From Blastomyces gilchristii SLH14081 (Eukaryota; Ascomycota; Eurotiomycetes; Onygenales; Ajellomycetaceae), in the NCBI RefSeq assembly GCF_000003855.2, contig NW_003101676.1, forward strand, positions 2,230,875-2,294,874: 64,000 nt of DNA. Direction: 5' to 3'. A model generated the notes under the pieces. The model was not told the DNA's origin. It saw only the letters and a list, made by a program, of their open reading frames with translations, and did not search any database. Both the position numbers and the translations under genes were made by a program. This document shows positions 11,649 to 21,900 of the stretch, one piece after another; positions within the stretch are counted from its first letter, which is position 1; each line of letters begins with the position of its first letter.

Positions 11649-11810
11649 TTCCTGACTTGATTACAACTTGTACAATAATTTTTAAAAACTCAAAATTAAT
11701 TTCAATTATTAATAATTATGAACTTACAACTAACTAATATAAAAAGAAAAAAACTTTTTCTACTCATCATCTTTCTGCTCTTTCTCATTCTTCTTATCAT
11801 TCTCTACAAT

Positions 11811-12582
11811 TCACTTCTCATTCTTCTTCTCCTTCTCCTCCTCCTCATCTGAGGTGATAACCACCTCAAAATCTCCCTCTGCTGCCTTCTCAGAGAAGGG
11901 TTCCCACTGCTCCCCCTCAGCCAGGTCAACCTGCACCTCAAAATCCCGCATTTCCTGGTCTGCTGCCTCGGGTTCCACCCCAGCAGCAAGCAGATTGGCA
12001 TGCTCAGAGAGCAGGGCTGCCTCCTCAATGTTCTGGATCATGGAGCGCATTCGAGACCTGAACAAGGCCTCAATTCCCTCCTCCTCTGCCAGCTCCTGCT
12101 AATCAATTAGAGAACAGAAGTGTTATCAAAAATCATTATCTCTCAATAAATAAAAAACTTACCAGTTTTGACTTCTTTATCTTCTGCTTCAACACTCTCT
12201 CAATCTTCTTCTGCTGCTGCTTATTTGCAGTAACACTCTTCTCATCTCTCTCTCTCTTCACCTTGATCTCAAATCATTCTCAGAACTTCTCCTGGTCTCA
12301 CTGCTGCTGCATGAGGCTCTTCACTGTCTTCTTCTTCAATCTCTCACAGGCGGTGCCATTCACATTATTTCTATACTTAGTTCAGTCTAAATCTATCAGA
12401 AGTGTTACTTAAAATTGTTATCATTCTGCTCTCTTGCAGAGCCTCTTCAAGGCATTATAATGTGTCTTGCAATCTGTCTCCTCTCACTTGAACATCTTCT
12501 TCTTCTCTTCCTTCAATCTGTGACAGTGCTCACGCGCCTTGGTGGTCCGCAGGACCGCAGAATATTTGAAGAGAGATGACAT
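11811..12582 (-). pseudogene. hAT-borne second gene: basic/acidic protein of unknown family
   Basis: Minus strand, start MSSLFKYSAVLRTTKAREH at 12582, stop at 11811. Exons about 12582-12422, 12370-12163 and 12095-11811. The first intron's donor reads GATAAC instead of GGTAAC. The N-terminal two thirds are Lys/Arg/Gln-rich and probably helical (KEEKKKMFK, then a CKTHYNALKRLCKR block). The last third is acidic (LLSEHANLLAAGVEPEAA, then QVDLAEGEQWEPF) and ends in SDEEEEKEKKNEK. Three in-frame TGA codons in exon 2 stand where Trp is likely (QQQ-stop, KF-stop-E-stop-F). I do not recognise the family. The acidic tail and the divergent arrangement with the histone-like gene allow a histone-chaperone-like role, but this is speculation. 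The same gene, more decayed, is in copy 2. Confidence 0.65.
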
Positions 12583-13218
12583 GATTGGTTTCGGTGAGCA
12601 TTGAAGAGGGGTGAAGGCAGGAGAGGCGGCTAGAAATGATATGATGATGGTGATAATGATGATGATGATAATGGTAATGATGATGGTGATAGTGATGATG
12701 ATGATGATGATGATGATAATGATAATGATGATGAAAGAAAGAGTGCATTGAAATATATTACTGACTTACCAAATATAAAGAGACTCAAAGAAAATATTAA
12801 CAGCTTTCAGCAATGTACAGAAACAGCTACAGTGTTGCATGGCAACATCATCTTCATTCAATACATGCACTGTTGATATTCTTTGTATACAGTTATTATA
12901 TAATCTGTATCAGAGATACATGCAGAAAACAGATCTTTATTGCTAGGACAAATGATTGCAGCAATTCTCTGTTTTCATATCATAAAGATAAGTTGTTCTC
13001 ATTTCTTTCTTCTCTCTTTTCTCTTCTTCAATCAACCACTAATTCCAAGCTGGTATGAAAACTATTAAAACACTCTCAGAAACCCTCAAATTGAAGAGTA
13101 TAGACTAATCAAATTTCAAATGCAGAAGAAACCAAATTACCTTCTACAGATTCAATTACTCACCCTCCCTCAAATAAAACAGCAGTCGTGTCCCCCCCCC
13201 CCCCCAACCAAATGAAAC
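12583..13218. promoter_or_regulatory. Divergent intergenic region between the two cargo genes
   Basis: Separates the start of the minus-strand second gene from the start of the plus-strand histone-like gene, so it probably holds both promoters. It contains the GATGATAAT microsatellite (12640-12735) and a poly(C) run just before the histone-like start (13191-13205). A minus-strand GTAAGT donor at about 12768 could mark an upstream exon of the second gene that I could not resolve. A plus-strand open stretch at 12813-13058 is also open in copy 2; I cannot assign it. Confidence 0.45.
12640..12735. repeat. (GATGATAAT)n-type microsatellite
   Basis: Imperfect trinucleotide array of GAT, AAT and GGT. 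It produces a His-rich open frame on the minus strand that is an artefact of the repeat. Copy 2 has the same array at about 37125-37250 with more AAT. Confidence 0.9.
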
Positions 13219-13825
13219 ATGGCCCGCGAAAAGCGAGTACCACGCCAGGCCATAATGGCCAACACAGCCCCAGCACGCAGGGCTGCATATGCGCAGCGTG
13301 TGCTGGACTGGGAGGCTGTGTGAGTTGCAAACCGGTGGCAGCATCCCAGGGAGAGCCGTGCGGCGTGGGAAAGCCGCAACCCTCAGCCATGTGCGCAGAG
13401 GGTGGATCGCCGCAGTAAGTGCATGTGCATTGAAGTAACACTTTTTGGTAACACTCAGTCTCTGATATGATGAAAATAGAGTCTCTCCATGAGATCTGTT
13501 TTTATCAGAAGTCAGAGAATCTTATATTCCTCAAGGCCACCTTCACGCGCCTTGTCTGTGAAATCAATGGAGGGAATCATCGATTCCAGTGTTCTGCCCT
13601 TGATGCCATTCAAGTGACAGCAGAGTCCACCCTGGTCACACTTTTTGAGTGTATGTTTTCTAATTATTCACATTTATATAGATATATACTGATTATTTAT
13701 TAGGTGGTGTTAAGGCAATGGCTCATCGCGGCCGTGTTACTCTCACTGTGAGGGATACACAGTTGATGATGAACATTGTGAAGACTCTGAAGAGTGAATA
13801 TTTTGAGAATGCTGCAGCTCTGTGA
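13219..13825 (+). CDS. Histone H3-like (H3 variant) gene carried by the hAT transposon, copy 1
   Basis: The core is a histone-H3 fold. Exon 13459-13650 gives LHEICFYQKSENLIF (H3: LREIRRYQKSTELLI), FTRLVCEINGGNHRFQ (H3: FQRLVREI...LRFQ), then ALDAIQVTAESTLVTLFE. After a 53-nt intron (13651-13703, GTATGT...TTAG), exon 13704-13825 gives AHRGRVTLTVRDTQLMM (H3: IHAKRVTIMPKDIQLAR) and a tail of about 19 residues to TGA. The N-terminal exon starting at 13219 reads MAREKRVPRQAIMANTAPAR, like an H3 tail with a MAR start and few Lys. A 44-nt intron (13415-13458) with the GTAACACTTTTTGGTAACACT motif joins it to the core. A TGA at about 13321 lies in GTGTGAGT and may belong to a further intron; otherwise it truncates the tail. 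Loop 1 is about three residues shorter than in H3, so it is not a typical CENP-A. Family role would be nucleosome assembly; its use to a transposon is unknown. Confidence 0.8.
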
Positions 13826-13829
13826 CCTT

Positions 13830-13958
13830 GATTTTTTTTTGTTTTTGTTTTTTGTTTTTTTCTTTTCCTTTTCTTTTTTTTTTTTTGTTGTGATTTTTTC
13901 TTGTTGTTTTGTTTTTTGTTTTTTTGTTATTTTTTGTATTTTATATTTTTTTTTTAAT
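13830..13958. repeat. T-rich tract downstream of the histone-like gene
   Basis: About 130 bases of T runs broken by G and C, starting a few bases after the stop. Copy 2 has the same at about 38340-38450. It may act in 3' end formation; I see no more than the composition. Confidence 0.8.
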
Positions 13959-14332
13959 TAAAATGATATTAATTATGATCTGTGTTCAGAAAAGTAATAA
14001 TATTTGATAACACTCTCTGTTGAATTTTCAACAAATGAGCACTATGTTATGATATTATGTAAGTGAGAAATGATTTCATGATCTCATTTGATACCATTTT
14101 CAATAATGAGATCAGAATGAAAATGTGACTAAGAATTCAAACATATTCTTTATCTGAGACTAGATTTTTATTTGAAAAGTGAATCTGGGACCTTTAATAT
14201 CTGAAATAACGTGATTTGGAATCAATGTGATGAACACAAACCATGATCAGAAGTAATGCTTTTAGGCAACGTGACAACTGTAAAGTTTGATCCTGGTTCC
14301 AGACACGGTCACACGGTCAGTCTACACTGAAT

Positions 14333-14616
14333 AGATCAGTATAATATTTATAGATCTTATATAACAAAGTGAAAAACATTAGAAAAGAAAAAGAGAGAGA
14401 AAGTGCAGAAATCAGTGATTAGAGTGAATATTTATATACATACACAGTAAAGCTTCAGAGTGAAAGAATAGGAATTTCATGAGTTTTCAGCTGAGAATTG
14501 ATCTCTGAGAATTGAAGCTTTGGCAGAGAATTAGCAATCAAGAATCAAAGCCTCAGTAGAAATCTGTGAAGTGTAATGAAATAGTCTATATAATTAATCA
14601 GGCGTAGCCTGTCACA
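14333..14616 (-). repeat. G2 LTR, 5' part
   Basis: Continues the LTR broken at 8556. It ends at 14616 with TGTGACAGGC on the minus strand, the mutated form of TGTGGCGGGC. On its right the sequence becomes the end of a copia pol gene, so this G2 copy had inserted into a copia element. Confidence 0.87.
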
Positions 14617-14880
14617 TGATCACTTCATTCTCATGACAGTTAATAATCTCACTTATACAATTCATGCTAATAATAAGTCTGTTATAGAGCTATTCTCTTC
14701 TGAAGCAATTTCACACTGCTTGAAGTATATAGAGATCTGTTGTCACATTTTTCATAATCTTATCTGCAAGAATAAGATATCTATTCAATATGTTTCATCT
14801 GCTGAGAACGCGGTAGATTAGCTTACTAAATCACTTGAAATAATGAAAGATATATATTGAAAGGAGAATATTAAGATGAA
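14617..14880 (+). pseudogene. Ty1/copia RNase H, C-terminal remnant
   Basis: Plus-strand reading gives HANNKSVIELFSSEAISH, then a CLKYIEICCHIFHNLI block and ISIQYVSSAENAVD-stop-LTKSLE. This is the order of the copia RNase H end (DNxSAI..., KHIDIxxHFIRD, ...VxTxxQxADxxTKxL). The catalytic DN has become AN. A purine tract follows at 14870-14905 and a possible LTR remnant to 15127. The 5' part is not adjacent. Confidence 0.8.
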
Positions 14881-15127
14881 GAAGATAGAGAAATAGAGGG
14901 ATAAAAAATGATGAATCTCATGACTGGTTTTTCATTACTACACATTTTTCAGTCATTTTTTATACCTATACTTGATTTGAAGGTGAATTTTGTATGTAGC
15001 ATCATATACAGTTACTCTGATGAGTGAGAGTGTCAGATCACGTGATCTGGCTTACTAATTCTTTCATTATATAACTTCTTACAAGCTAGCAACCTTTCAA
15101 TTATATAAGGTTTACATTTTTCACAAC
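14881..15127. other. Non-coding 3' remnant of the copia element
   Basis: Purine-rich GAGAAATAGAGGGATAAAA near 14889 fits a polypurine tract. After it no gene is visible, and the TCACGTGATCTGG stretch at 15034 is the only GC-retaining spot. Confidence 0.45.
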
Positions 15128-15633
15128 TAGACTGGCTGCCAGAACTATGAATTTCACATTTAATCTCATTTGATCTAGTCTCATACATTTCTTGGCGTGA
15201 ATCCCGCTGGGACTAGCCATCAAAAAAACATGCAAAGTGACTATATATCAGATCTTAAAATGAAACCATGACTTGAAAAAAATGAGAAAGTGATTTCATT
15301 TGATCTCATTTAGTCTCATTCTTGACATAAAGTTACTATTTTTAGACATTTTAAGGTTTTTTTTAGACTATTTTTAATTTTTTAAAAAGTAACACTTTTT
15401 GATAACACTCAAATGAGATTTAAAGTTATTTAAAGCAATAAAAATAATTTAAATTGAGAAGTGAAAATCATGATCTCATTTGAAAAATGTAACAAGAGTA
15501 GACAGTAAGTCTCACTGAGACAGTATAGAACTACTATCTAATGTTAAAACTGTGTAATGAGATCAGTCAAATTGATAATAAGACTATCAAAAAATCTGAT
15601 CCTGGTCTCAGACACGGTCACACGGTCAGTCTA
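15128..15633 (+). mobile_element. Non-autonomous hAT MITE 3 (506 bp)
   Basis: Termini TAGACTGGCT / GGTCAGTCTA with the 8-bp duplication TTCACAAC (15120-15127 and 15634-15641). Same length and internal sequence as MITEs 2, 4 and 5. Confidence 0.94.
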
Positions 15634-16428
15634 TTCACAACATCATCATACATTATTGAAGTTAAATACTGCTTATTCATAAGATCTTGGCAAAAGACAC
15701 AAGTATGACTGCTCAATTCACTGAACACCTGGCCTTTTTCATCTGTACTTTGTAAAAAGTAGCTGTATTATTAGTACAGATACTCTGCTCACTGAACAGT
15801 CATGATATTAGAGCTGTACTTTTCAAAAAAAAGTGAAGATCTGTACAAAAAGAACGAGTACACACGGCCGCACTGAACAGGCTCTCAGTCTAATTTTATC
15901 ACAGCTATAATGAAATCTTAATAAGATTGTCAAAGGTTCTCTTATTCAAGCAGAATTGAATGCTCATCATGAGATAGAAATTGAATGTCACTTGCAGACA
16001 GCCAAACATCTTCAAATGAAAAATACACATTATCAAGTACACAGTATAGAAGGTATAAAGATGAATAAGAATATCAATCAGCAGATTGAAGCTCATCGGG
16101 TAAAGAAGATTCAAAAGGATTGAAGATGTATTAATCATTAACATTGCGTAGATATGGCACATCAGGCTGCACAGACTCAAGAAATCCGTGAGACAGATCA
16201 AGAGGTTATAAATATTGAATTAATAGATATGAGAGATGCAGAGGACCTTTTTTTTTATAGATAAAGAGAAGAATTCTAATATATCAAGACATTGAAGTTA
16301 CAAATATATTCATTCTTGATGAAAAGTAACATTGCAGTGATAATGACATTGTGATGAGAGGCACTCACTCACGGATGTGATGATGGGTTTTTAGCGTAGG
16401 AACGTGTACAATTCAGTTTACGAAATTA
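15634..16428. other. Decayed DNA, perhaps with a second pogo C-terminal fragment
   Basis: No intact gene. At 15900-16060 a stretch (TTCAAGCAGAATTGAATG and following) resembles 17960-18020 inside the neighbouring pogo transposase, which suggests an older fragment of a related element. The remainder is unassigned. Confidence 0.4.
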
Positions 16429-18412
16429 ACCGTGCCATGCTTACCCACTCTCTCTAGTGAGTGCGCCACAGTGTACGGATTCTACGGAAAACCACACTGT
16501 ATAGAAAATATTTTCAATATCTTCATTCTTCATCTTCAAATAATTATTATTAATTATAATCATGCCTAAATCTTCTAATTACACTGAGAAGCAGTTGAAA
16601 AGAGCTGTTAACACATATAAAAGCAATTCAAAATTAAAAATCATGTCTCTGTCATGAGAATTCAAAGTCTCATATATCATCTTGTATGAGAGAATCAACA
16701 GAAAGAAATCAAGAACTATGAGAGTTTCACTGAATTGAGCATTGAATAACAGTCAGAAAGAGATAATTAAAATATAAATTCATCAGTTGAATATTAATTT
16801 TTGCCTGTTCATTATCAAGTATATCAAAGCTGCTGTGAACTGCATGTTAAGACAGCATTATACAGATTCAGAGACTGCACCTTTCACAGTAAGTAAGATA
16901 TGAGTATATTAATTCATCAAACACCTGTCAGATTATAAATGAGTCAAGCAAAAGCTCATGAATTCAAAATGAGTGTCTTGTGAGAATATAAGCTTTATTA
17001 TCAACTGATTTAATTGATATGAAGCTGTCTTCAATCAATATTATTTTTTTCACTGTGATATCTACAACTTTGATGAGATTGAATTTCAAGAAGAAGAAGA
17101 ATGTGAACAGTGAGTTATAACTGTCTTTAAAGATATGAATTCTGTCATACAGTTATCATACTCTCGTGGATTAATAACAGTAATGAAGTATGTTAGTACA
17201 GATAACACAGTATTAAATTCATTGATTATAATAAAATCAAAGATTCATCTAGAGAATTAGTATACATACTTCAACTTATCTGATAACTACATTATCACTG
17301 CATCTGAGTCTGGCTTTACAAATGATAAGATTGAATTTAAATAGATCAAGTGATTCAATAAGATGATAAAAAAGTGTCAAATGAACAGTCATCAACTGCT
17401 ATTAATGAATAATCATGATTCTTATCTTACAGAAGAATTCATTCAATACTGTGATCTTTATAAGATTATTTTGTTTAAATTCTTATCTTATATAAGTCAT
17501 ATTCTACAATCTCTTGATGATGTATTTTTTCAGCAGTATAAGCATTATTATACAAAGACAGTTAATGAGGTCATCTGCTATGAATATGAGCAGTATAATG
17601 ACAGACAATTCCTTGCTAATCTGAAGAGTGTTTGACTGTAAGCATTCAAACCTGACACTGTGAGAGCTGGCTTTATCAACCATGAAATGTATCCAGTTAA
17701 TCATGATATAATTCTCAATCAATTAAGACCTCTTATCATTGATGATGCTCTGAATCTCAACATATACAATGATAATGATGATGTGTGTAATCACTTTATC
17801 TCATCATCTGCAGATTAATCATCAACTGTCTTCTTATAATTAATCTTCTCAGAGACAGTTGCAAAACTATGTCATCAAATCAATACAGCAGTCAAGATCT
17901 TAGAAGATATGAAGAATACCCTTACACCTGGTTTGACAAGATGATTGAACAAGATCTTCAAGAGTAGCATGATTCAGGCAGAATTGAATATGCACTGTAA
18001 GAGTGAACTTGCAGATCATTATTGAGCAAATAGATGTCAGGTTGTCAAATCCTCTTACAGGTAGATGCAAGTAGATGAAGTCCTCACTATTAAGAATGCC
18101 AATTGCAAGATTATAATCTGTAGAGCAGATGAGATGAAAAAGATGTTCAATAAGAATCTTCAATTGATTGAAATCAAATCTACAAAATCTACAGTCACTC
18201 AATCATAATAAGATAATTCTATAGAATCTCAATCTACAGTGGATTCTACACCTTCTAATGAGTATATAGATAATCTTTATATTATAGATAGATGTGGTGA
18301 TGATTATTAATTAATTTTTGAAGATCACTATATTCAAAATATTTTCTGTACAGTGTGGTTTTCTGTACACTGTGGCGCACTCACTAGAGAGAGTGAGTAA
18401 GCATGGCACGGT
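16429..18412 (+). mobile_element. pogo/Fot1-type DNA transposon (1984 bp), inactive
   Basis: Terminal inverted repeats of about 75-80 bp begin ACCGTGCCATGCTTAC on both ends (16429-16510; reverse complement of about 18335-18412). They are flanked by TA dinucleotides at 16427-16428 and 18413-18414, the Tc1/mariner target duplication. The TIRs keep GC-rich sequence while the interior is strongly mutated. Length is normal for Fot1-like elements. Confidence 0.93.
16562..18310 (+). pseudogene. pogo/Fot1 transposase (DDE_1), RIP-inactivated
   Basis: Frame starts MPKSSNYTEKQLKRAV with an N-terminal helix-turn-helix-like region. The first catalytic Asp is in YNFDE at about 17063-17077. The second is expected in LLLMNNHDSYLTEEFIQYC at about 17396-17450; the catalytic Asp has become Asn (MNNHD instead of the family's D-x-HxSH). 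The third is in LQSLDDVFFQQYKHYYT at about 17503-17555. More than ten in-frame stops, mostly TGA. Frame is otherwise conserved to the stop at 18308-18310. Family function is cut-and-paste transposition at TA. Confidence 0.9.
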
Positions 18413-18414
18413 TA

Positions 18415-18900
18415 TTGGTTGGTGCTTCAGAGCTAGCTAACAGCTTAGTTAGTTAGTGGTTCCCAGACGCGGGGATAAGAGCTTGTACAAGGTTAAACGT
18501 GCAACCGAACAACGCCTTAAGTGAGTGGTGAGAATAGGGGTAAGGAGATCCGCGAGGAGCGGGATTTCTTCCAGGGGCGGGCACATACATCTCCACAGTG
18601 GATATGAAGATAGATAGATCAAGACGATCGATGGATGAGAAAGTTGGAGCAAGCATGTGAGAGAAACCACAGGATGGGATGGTGAATCTGTACTCCGTAC
18701 TCCGTAGCGTAGTGTAGCCAACAAACTAGATTGCACTTCTGAGCTAGTTAACAGCTTATTAGTTGGTTAACTAGTTACACTAGTTAGTTAATGATATTGC
18801 GCTACTTGTGCCTCGCGGCCAGACCAGGGGATAGTAGTTAGCATCGTATAGTTAGTTAGCTAGCTCCTCATGATATTATAAGATTCAACCATCTCACAAC
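18415..18900. other. GC-balanced junction DNA with a gypsy LTR-like remnant
   Basis: No gene. At about 18532-18573 the sequence AATAGGGGTAAGGAGATCCG plus CGAGGAGCGGGATTTCTT is close to the end of the G1 LTR (34105-34150), so an unmutated relative of that LTR lies here. GTTAGTTAG-type short repeats follow at 18430-18460 and 18720-18860. Confidence 0.55.
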
Positions 18901-21900
18901 AACCTCAGCATGAAATCGTCCTACATCTCTATCTATTATTAATTTACCTTTCTCTCTGATGATTTAAGCTCTCAAGAACTACCACATTCGTTCTAAATTT
19001 CGGCCACAATAAATGTACTTTCTTCTTAGAAGGCAATGCCTAACGCCTTCTGTGGAGTTATCCTGCTCCCAGATCCCTAGTGGCCTGATGTTGAATCCAG
19101 CTCTCTACTTTCCCCCTCCCCCACCGTCGCCGCCCTTGGTACGCAGAGGTGTGAGGTCTCCATCGAACGTTTGATCAAATTGCTGCCACAGGGGTAGGTA
19201 TCATTCACGGTCGTACTATTATTATCCTTTCTTCTTATGTCGATCATCATGACGTTGATGCTTTGGAAATGGGGACTTTGTACGGGCTTTGCTATCCATC
19301 CACGATTCCTGCTGGCAATTGCTTATCCTACTCTACTCCTCGGTCATATACAGAATGAGAATGCCATTATCACCTCGGTCTGTCAAAGCTTCTTCTTCTG
19401 ATTTTGGTCATTGGTTACTAGGGGCGCTGCCCGAACACATTAGACCTGGGGACTACCGATGCCAGTGGATCTGAACTCTCCTCTCTACGCTGATCCCTGA
19501 ACTCCCTAGTTATGCCGTGCCTTCCAATGATGATTTGAAGCTAGCGACGACGTCTTCCTCTCGTCTGCTATGACTCGGAAAACCCTGTTCCCGGATCTTT
19601 GACACACTCCACTCTCTACAGAACTTAAACTCGAGATATTATCAAGACCTTACAATAATAAGGCATGTATGTCGAGAGCTAGCACAGCTTACGCACGCTC
19701 CTTGATAACCTTCCTAGGAGTTGGGGCCAGGCCCTTCATATCAGCAATTGGCTTCCCGATACTTCTCTGAAGACATTGACCGTACAATAGGGTTTCGCAA
19801 CGCCGCCACCAAAGGGGTTGAATTGTCGTCGGCCACTCAAGTTAATCTCAGGGGCTAACAAGAATTTCAATTTGTGTTCACCGATTCGAGTCCATCTATT
19901 TGGTTTGGTGACAACCATGGTCCGGGCATTGCTCGAGCCACCTTGAGCATCCCTGAGGCCACAAAACCCCTGTTTATTGGCAGGGTTTGATGTAAAATCT
20001 CCCTCTTCTCCCGGATGTTCAAGTATTGCTAATGAATCTATCGTGTTCAGCGGCTTAAAGTCGTATCACTCGGGGTCGGTGAATTGATCAACCATCCTCA
20101 TACCGCTCCTGAGCGTCCTTCCCAAGGGATGGATTTTTTTCATGCCTATTCTCATTTATGGATACCCTCTATCCCAACTTATGAAGTCCTGGAAATTATT
20201 ACGCTTCAGCCACCTGCACCCTCTTCCAGTCGCACTTTGAGCCACTGGTCATCGTCGACTTCGGGGCCCCCGGTGGCTAGCTTCTGAGTTCCCTTGTACG
20301 GCTCGTGTGTTATTTAACACAATATACACACATCCTCTGATGGGATTCGAAATGATATATGCTAACGGAAAGTCCTTACAATTTGGATCCAACGGCGGCT
20401 ACGAGCTCTCATTTCTAATCGATGGTCCGAGGGCGGACGGATCAACAGAATTCGCATTCTAGACGACAGCCACGAGGACTACCTCTTCAACGACTTACCG
20501 GGAAACAATGGCCCGGATAGTAGGCGTATTGATCGCCACTTGTCTGGACTACAGGGCTACCTACGCTATTCAGTGCCGCAGTGTCCTAGTAGTGCTAATT
20601 CTGACCCAGGTATCAGAGCTGCACAGCAACATTCGCTACAATACCCCTTTGATTAAATGCAGATATTCATCCAATCTCGGAACCGCCACCTGGCAATGCT
20701 ATCACCGGCTTTATCGGTGTGCAGTCGGTAAGTACTGCATTTCTTCAGCAAGCGCAAGATATAATCTAACGAAAGGAAAAATTAGCCTTGCCAAGATATC
20801 TTCATCCGATTAGGTATCCAACATCAACCGTGTGACCAACCAGCGTGTGAACCTTGCGGATAAAGATAGAGGCGTCCACGTATCTTATACGATATCCAAA
20901 GATGAATTACGGTACGACGATGAATTCTCCGAATCCATCGGAGGCCCTAATAGTTACAAGACTTATGCACACTTGAAAGGCTTGCGGCGTATTCAGGCAT
21001 CCACAGGGATCGAAGGTCGAAGTAGGAGCCCCAAGCGCTTATCCGGCTTGAAGTTCGATTACTATGGCGCACCTTCAGCTATAGTAAGACAGTGGATGGA
21101 TGACGATGATGTTTTTGAGCTCTCTGCAGACGAGAACATTCAATCCATAACGGTCTGGTTAACTACAATCCAAATCGCTCGCCTGGCATCCCATTGGCCA
21201 TTGGCGACAAGGTCAAGTCCCAGCCGTACGGTTCGAGGCGACCTCTGCGCGCGAACTGTGATGTTTCAGTCTTCAGAAGTGGATTCCTTTTCATCGAATG
21301 ACATGCAGATCCAATATCAAAGAGGACCTAATCAAGATCTTGCCAGTACTCTAGCTTACTCAGTAGATTTTTTTTCACCCTAACATTGCTTTAGACAGGC
21401 ATTTCTTGGGTCTTGAATTCATCATATGTTCGAGTCCGTGCCGTCATTTTAGAGAAAACAGCTAGAACCTTGAGCGTGATCCCGGGGCACTTCTTGCCGT
21501 TTGACCAAGCGCAGAAAATCTACTTTCAAAGAAAAGCAGAAGTCGGCCACAGGACCAGATCATCACTGCCCATGGCTACTTCCACGACAACTCGTTTCTT
21601 GGTCTTGTATTCCGCTATGGCATCTGGGACAATGGGGCGAGCAGGCGATATTGACATGGTTGCTGATGCGCATCAAACTCTTGAATCTCCGCCTGTCTCC
21701 CAGGTCGTTGGTATGTTTGTTGGAATTAGACGTCATCACATTCAGAGTCTGAAGGTAAGAAGATCTTGACTTTTTTTCACTCCTCTTCAAATGCTACTAT
21801 TACTCATGCCTCCCTGTTAATCAGTGCAAAACTCTGGAGTTTGCAGTGAAGCCTTCGGACGAGCAGGATGTGCCTTTCGGAAAGACATGCATATTGTTTA

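Larger units (their letters stand above)
8557..14324. mobile_element. hAT transposon copy 1 (5768 bp) carrying three genes
   Basis: Ends TAGACTGGCC...GGTCAGTCTA with the 8-bp target duplication CACTGAAT (8549-8556 and 14325-14332), as expected of hAT elements. It carries, left to right: a BED/hAT transposase gene on the minus strand (8886-11291), an unknown basic/acidic protein gene on the minus strand (11811-12582) and a histone H3-like gene on the plus strand (13219-13825). Its second copy at 25832-38821 has the same order and, once the nested G1 is removed, almost the same length (5762 bp). Copy 1 is much less mutated and keeps many CC, GG and CG, so it is the copy to read. Two terminal segments are shared with the 506-bp MITEs. 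Confidence 0.94.

Noticed and set aside
12530..12748. His-rich protein on the minus strand
   Set aside because: It is the translation of a GAT/AAT microsatellite; composition differs between the two hAT copies as the repeat does.
13156..13441. Three overlapping open frames on the minus strand opposite the histone-like tail
   Set aside because: GC-rich exon of the plus-strand gene opens several frames; only the plus-strand frame starting at 13219 joins the H3 core through a GT-AG intron.
13459..13825. CENP-A (centromeric H3) of the host
   Set aside because: It lies inside transposon ends in both copies and loop 1 is shorter, not longer, than in H3; a host CENP-A gene would be single-copy and outside a transposon. 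Distant origin from CENP-A is not excluded.
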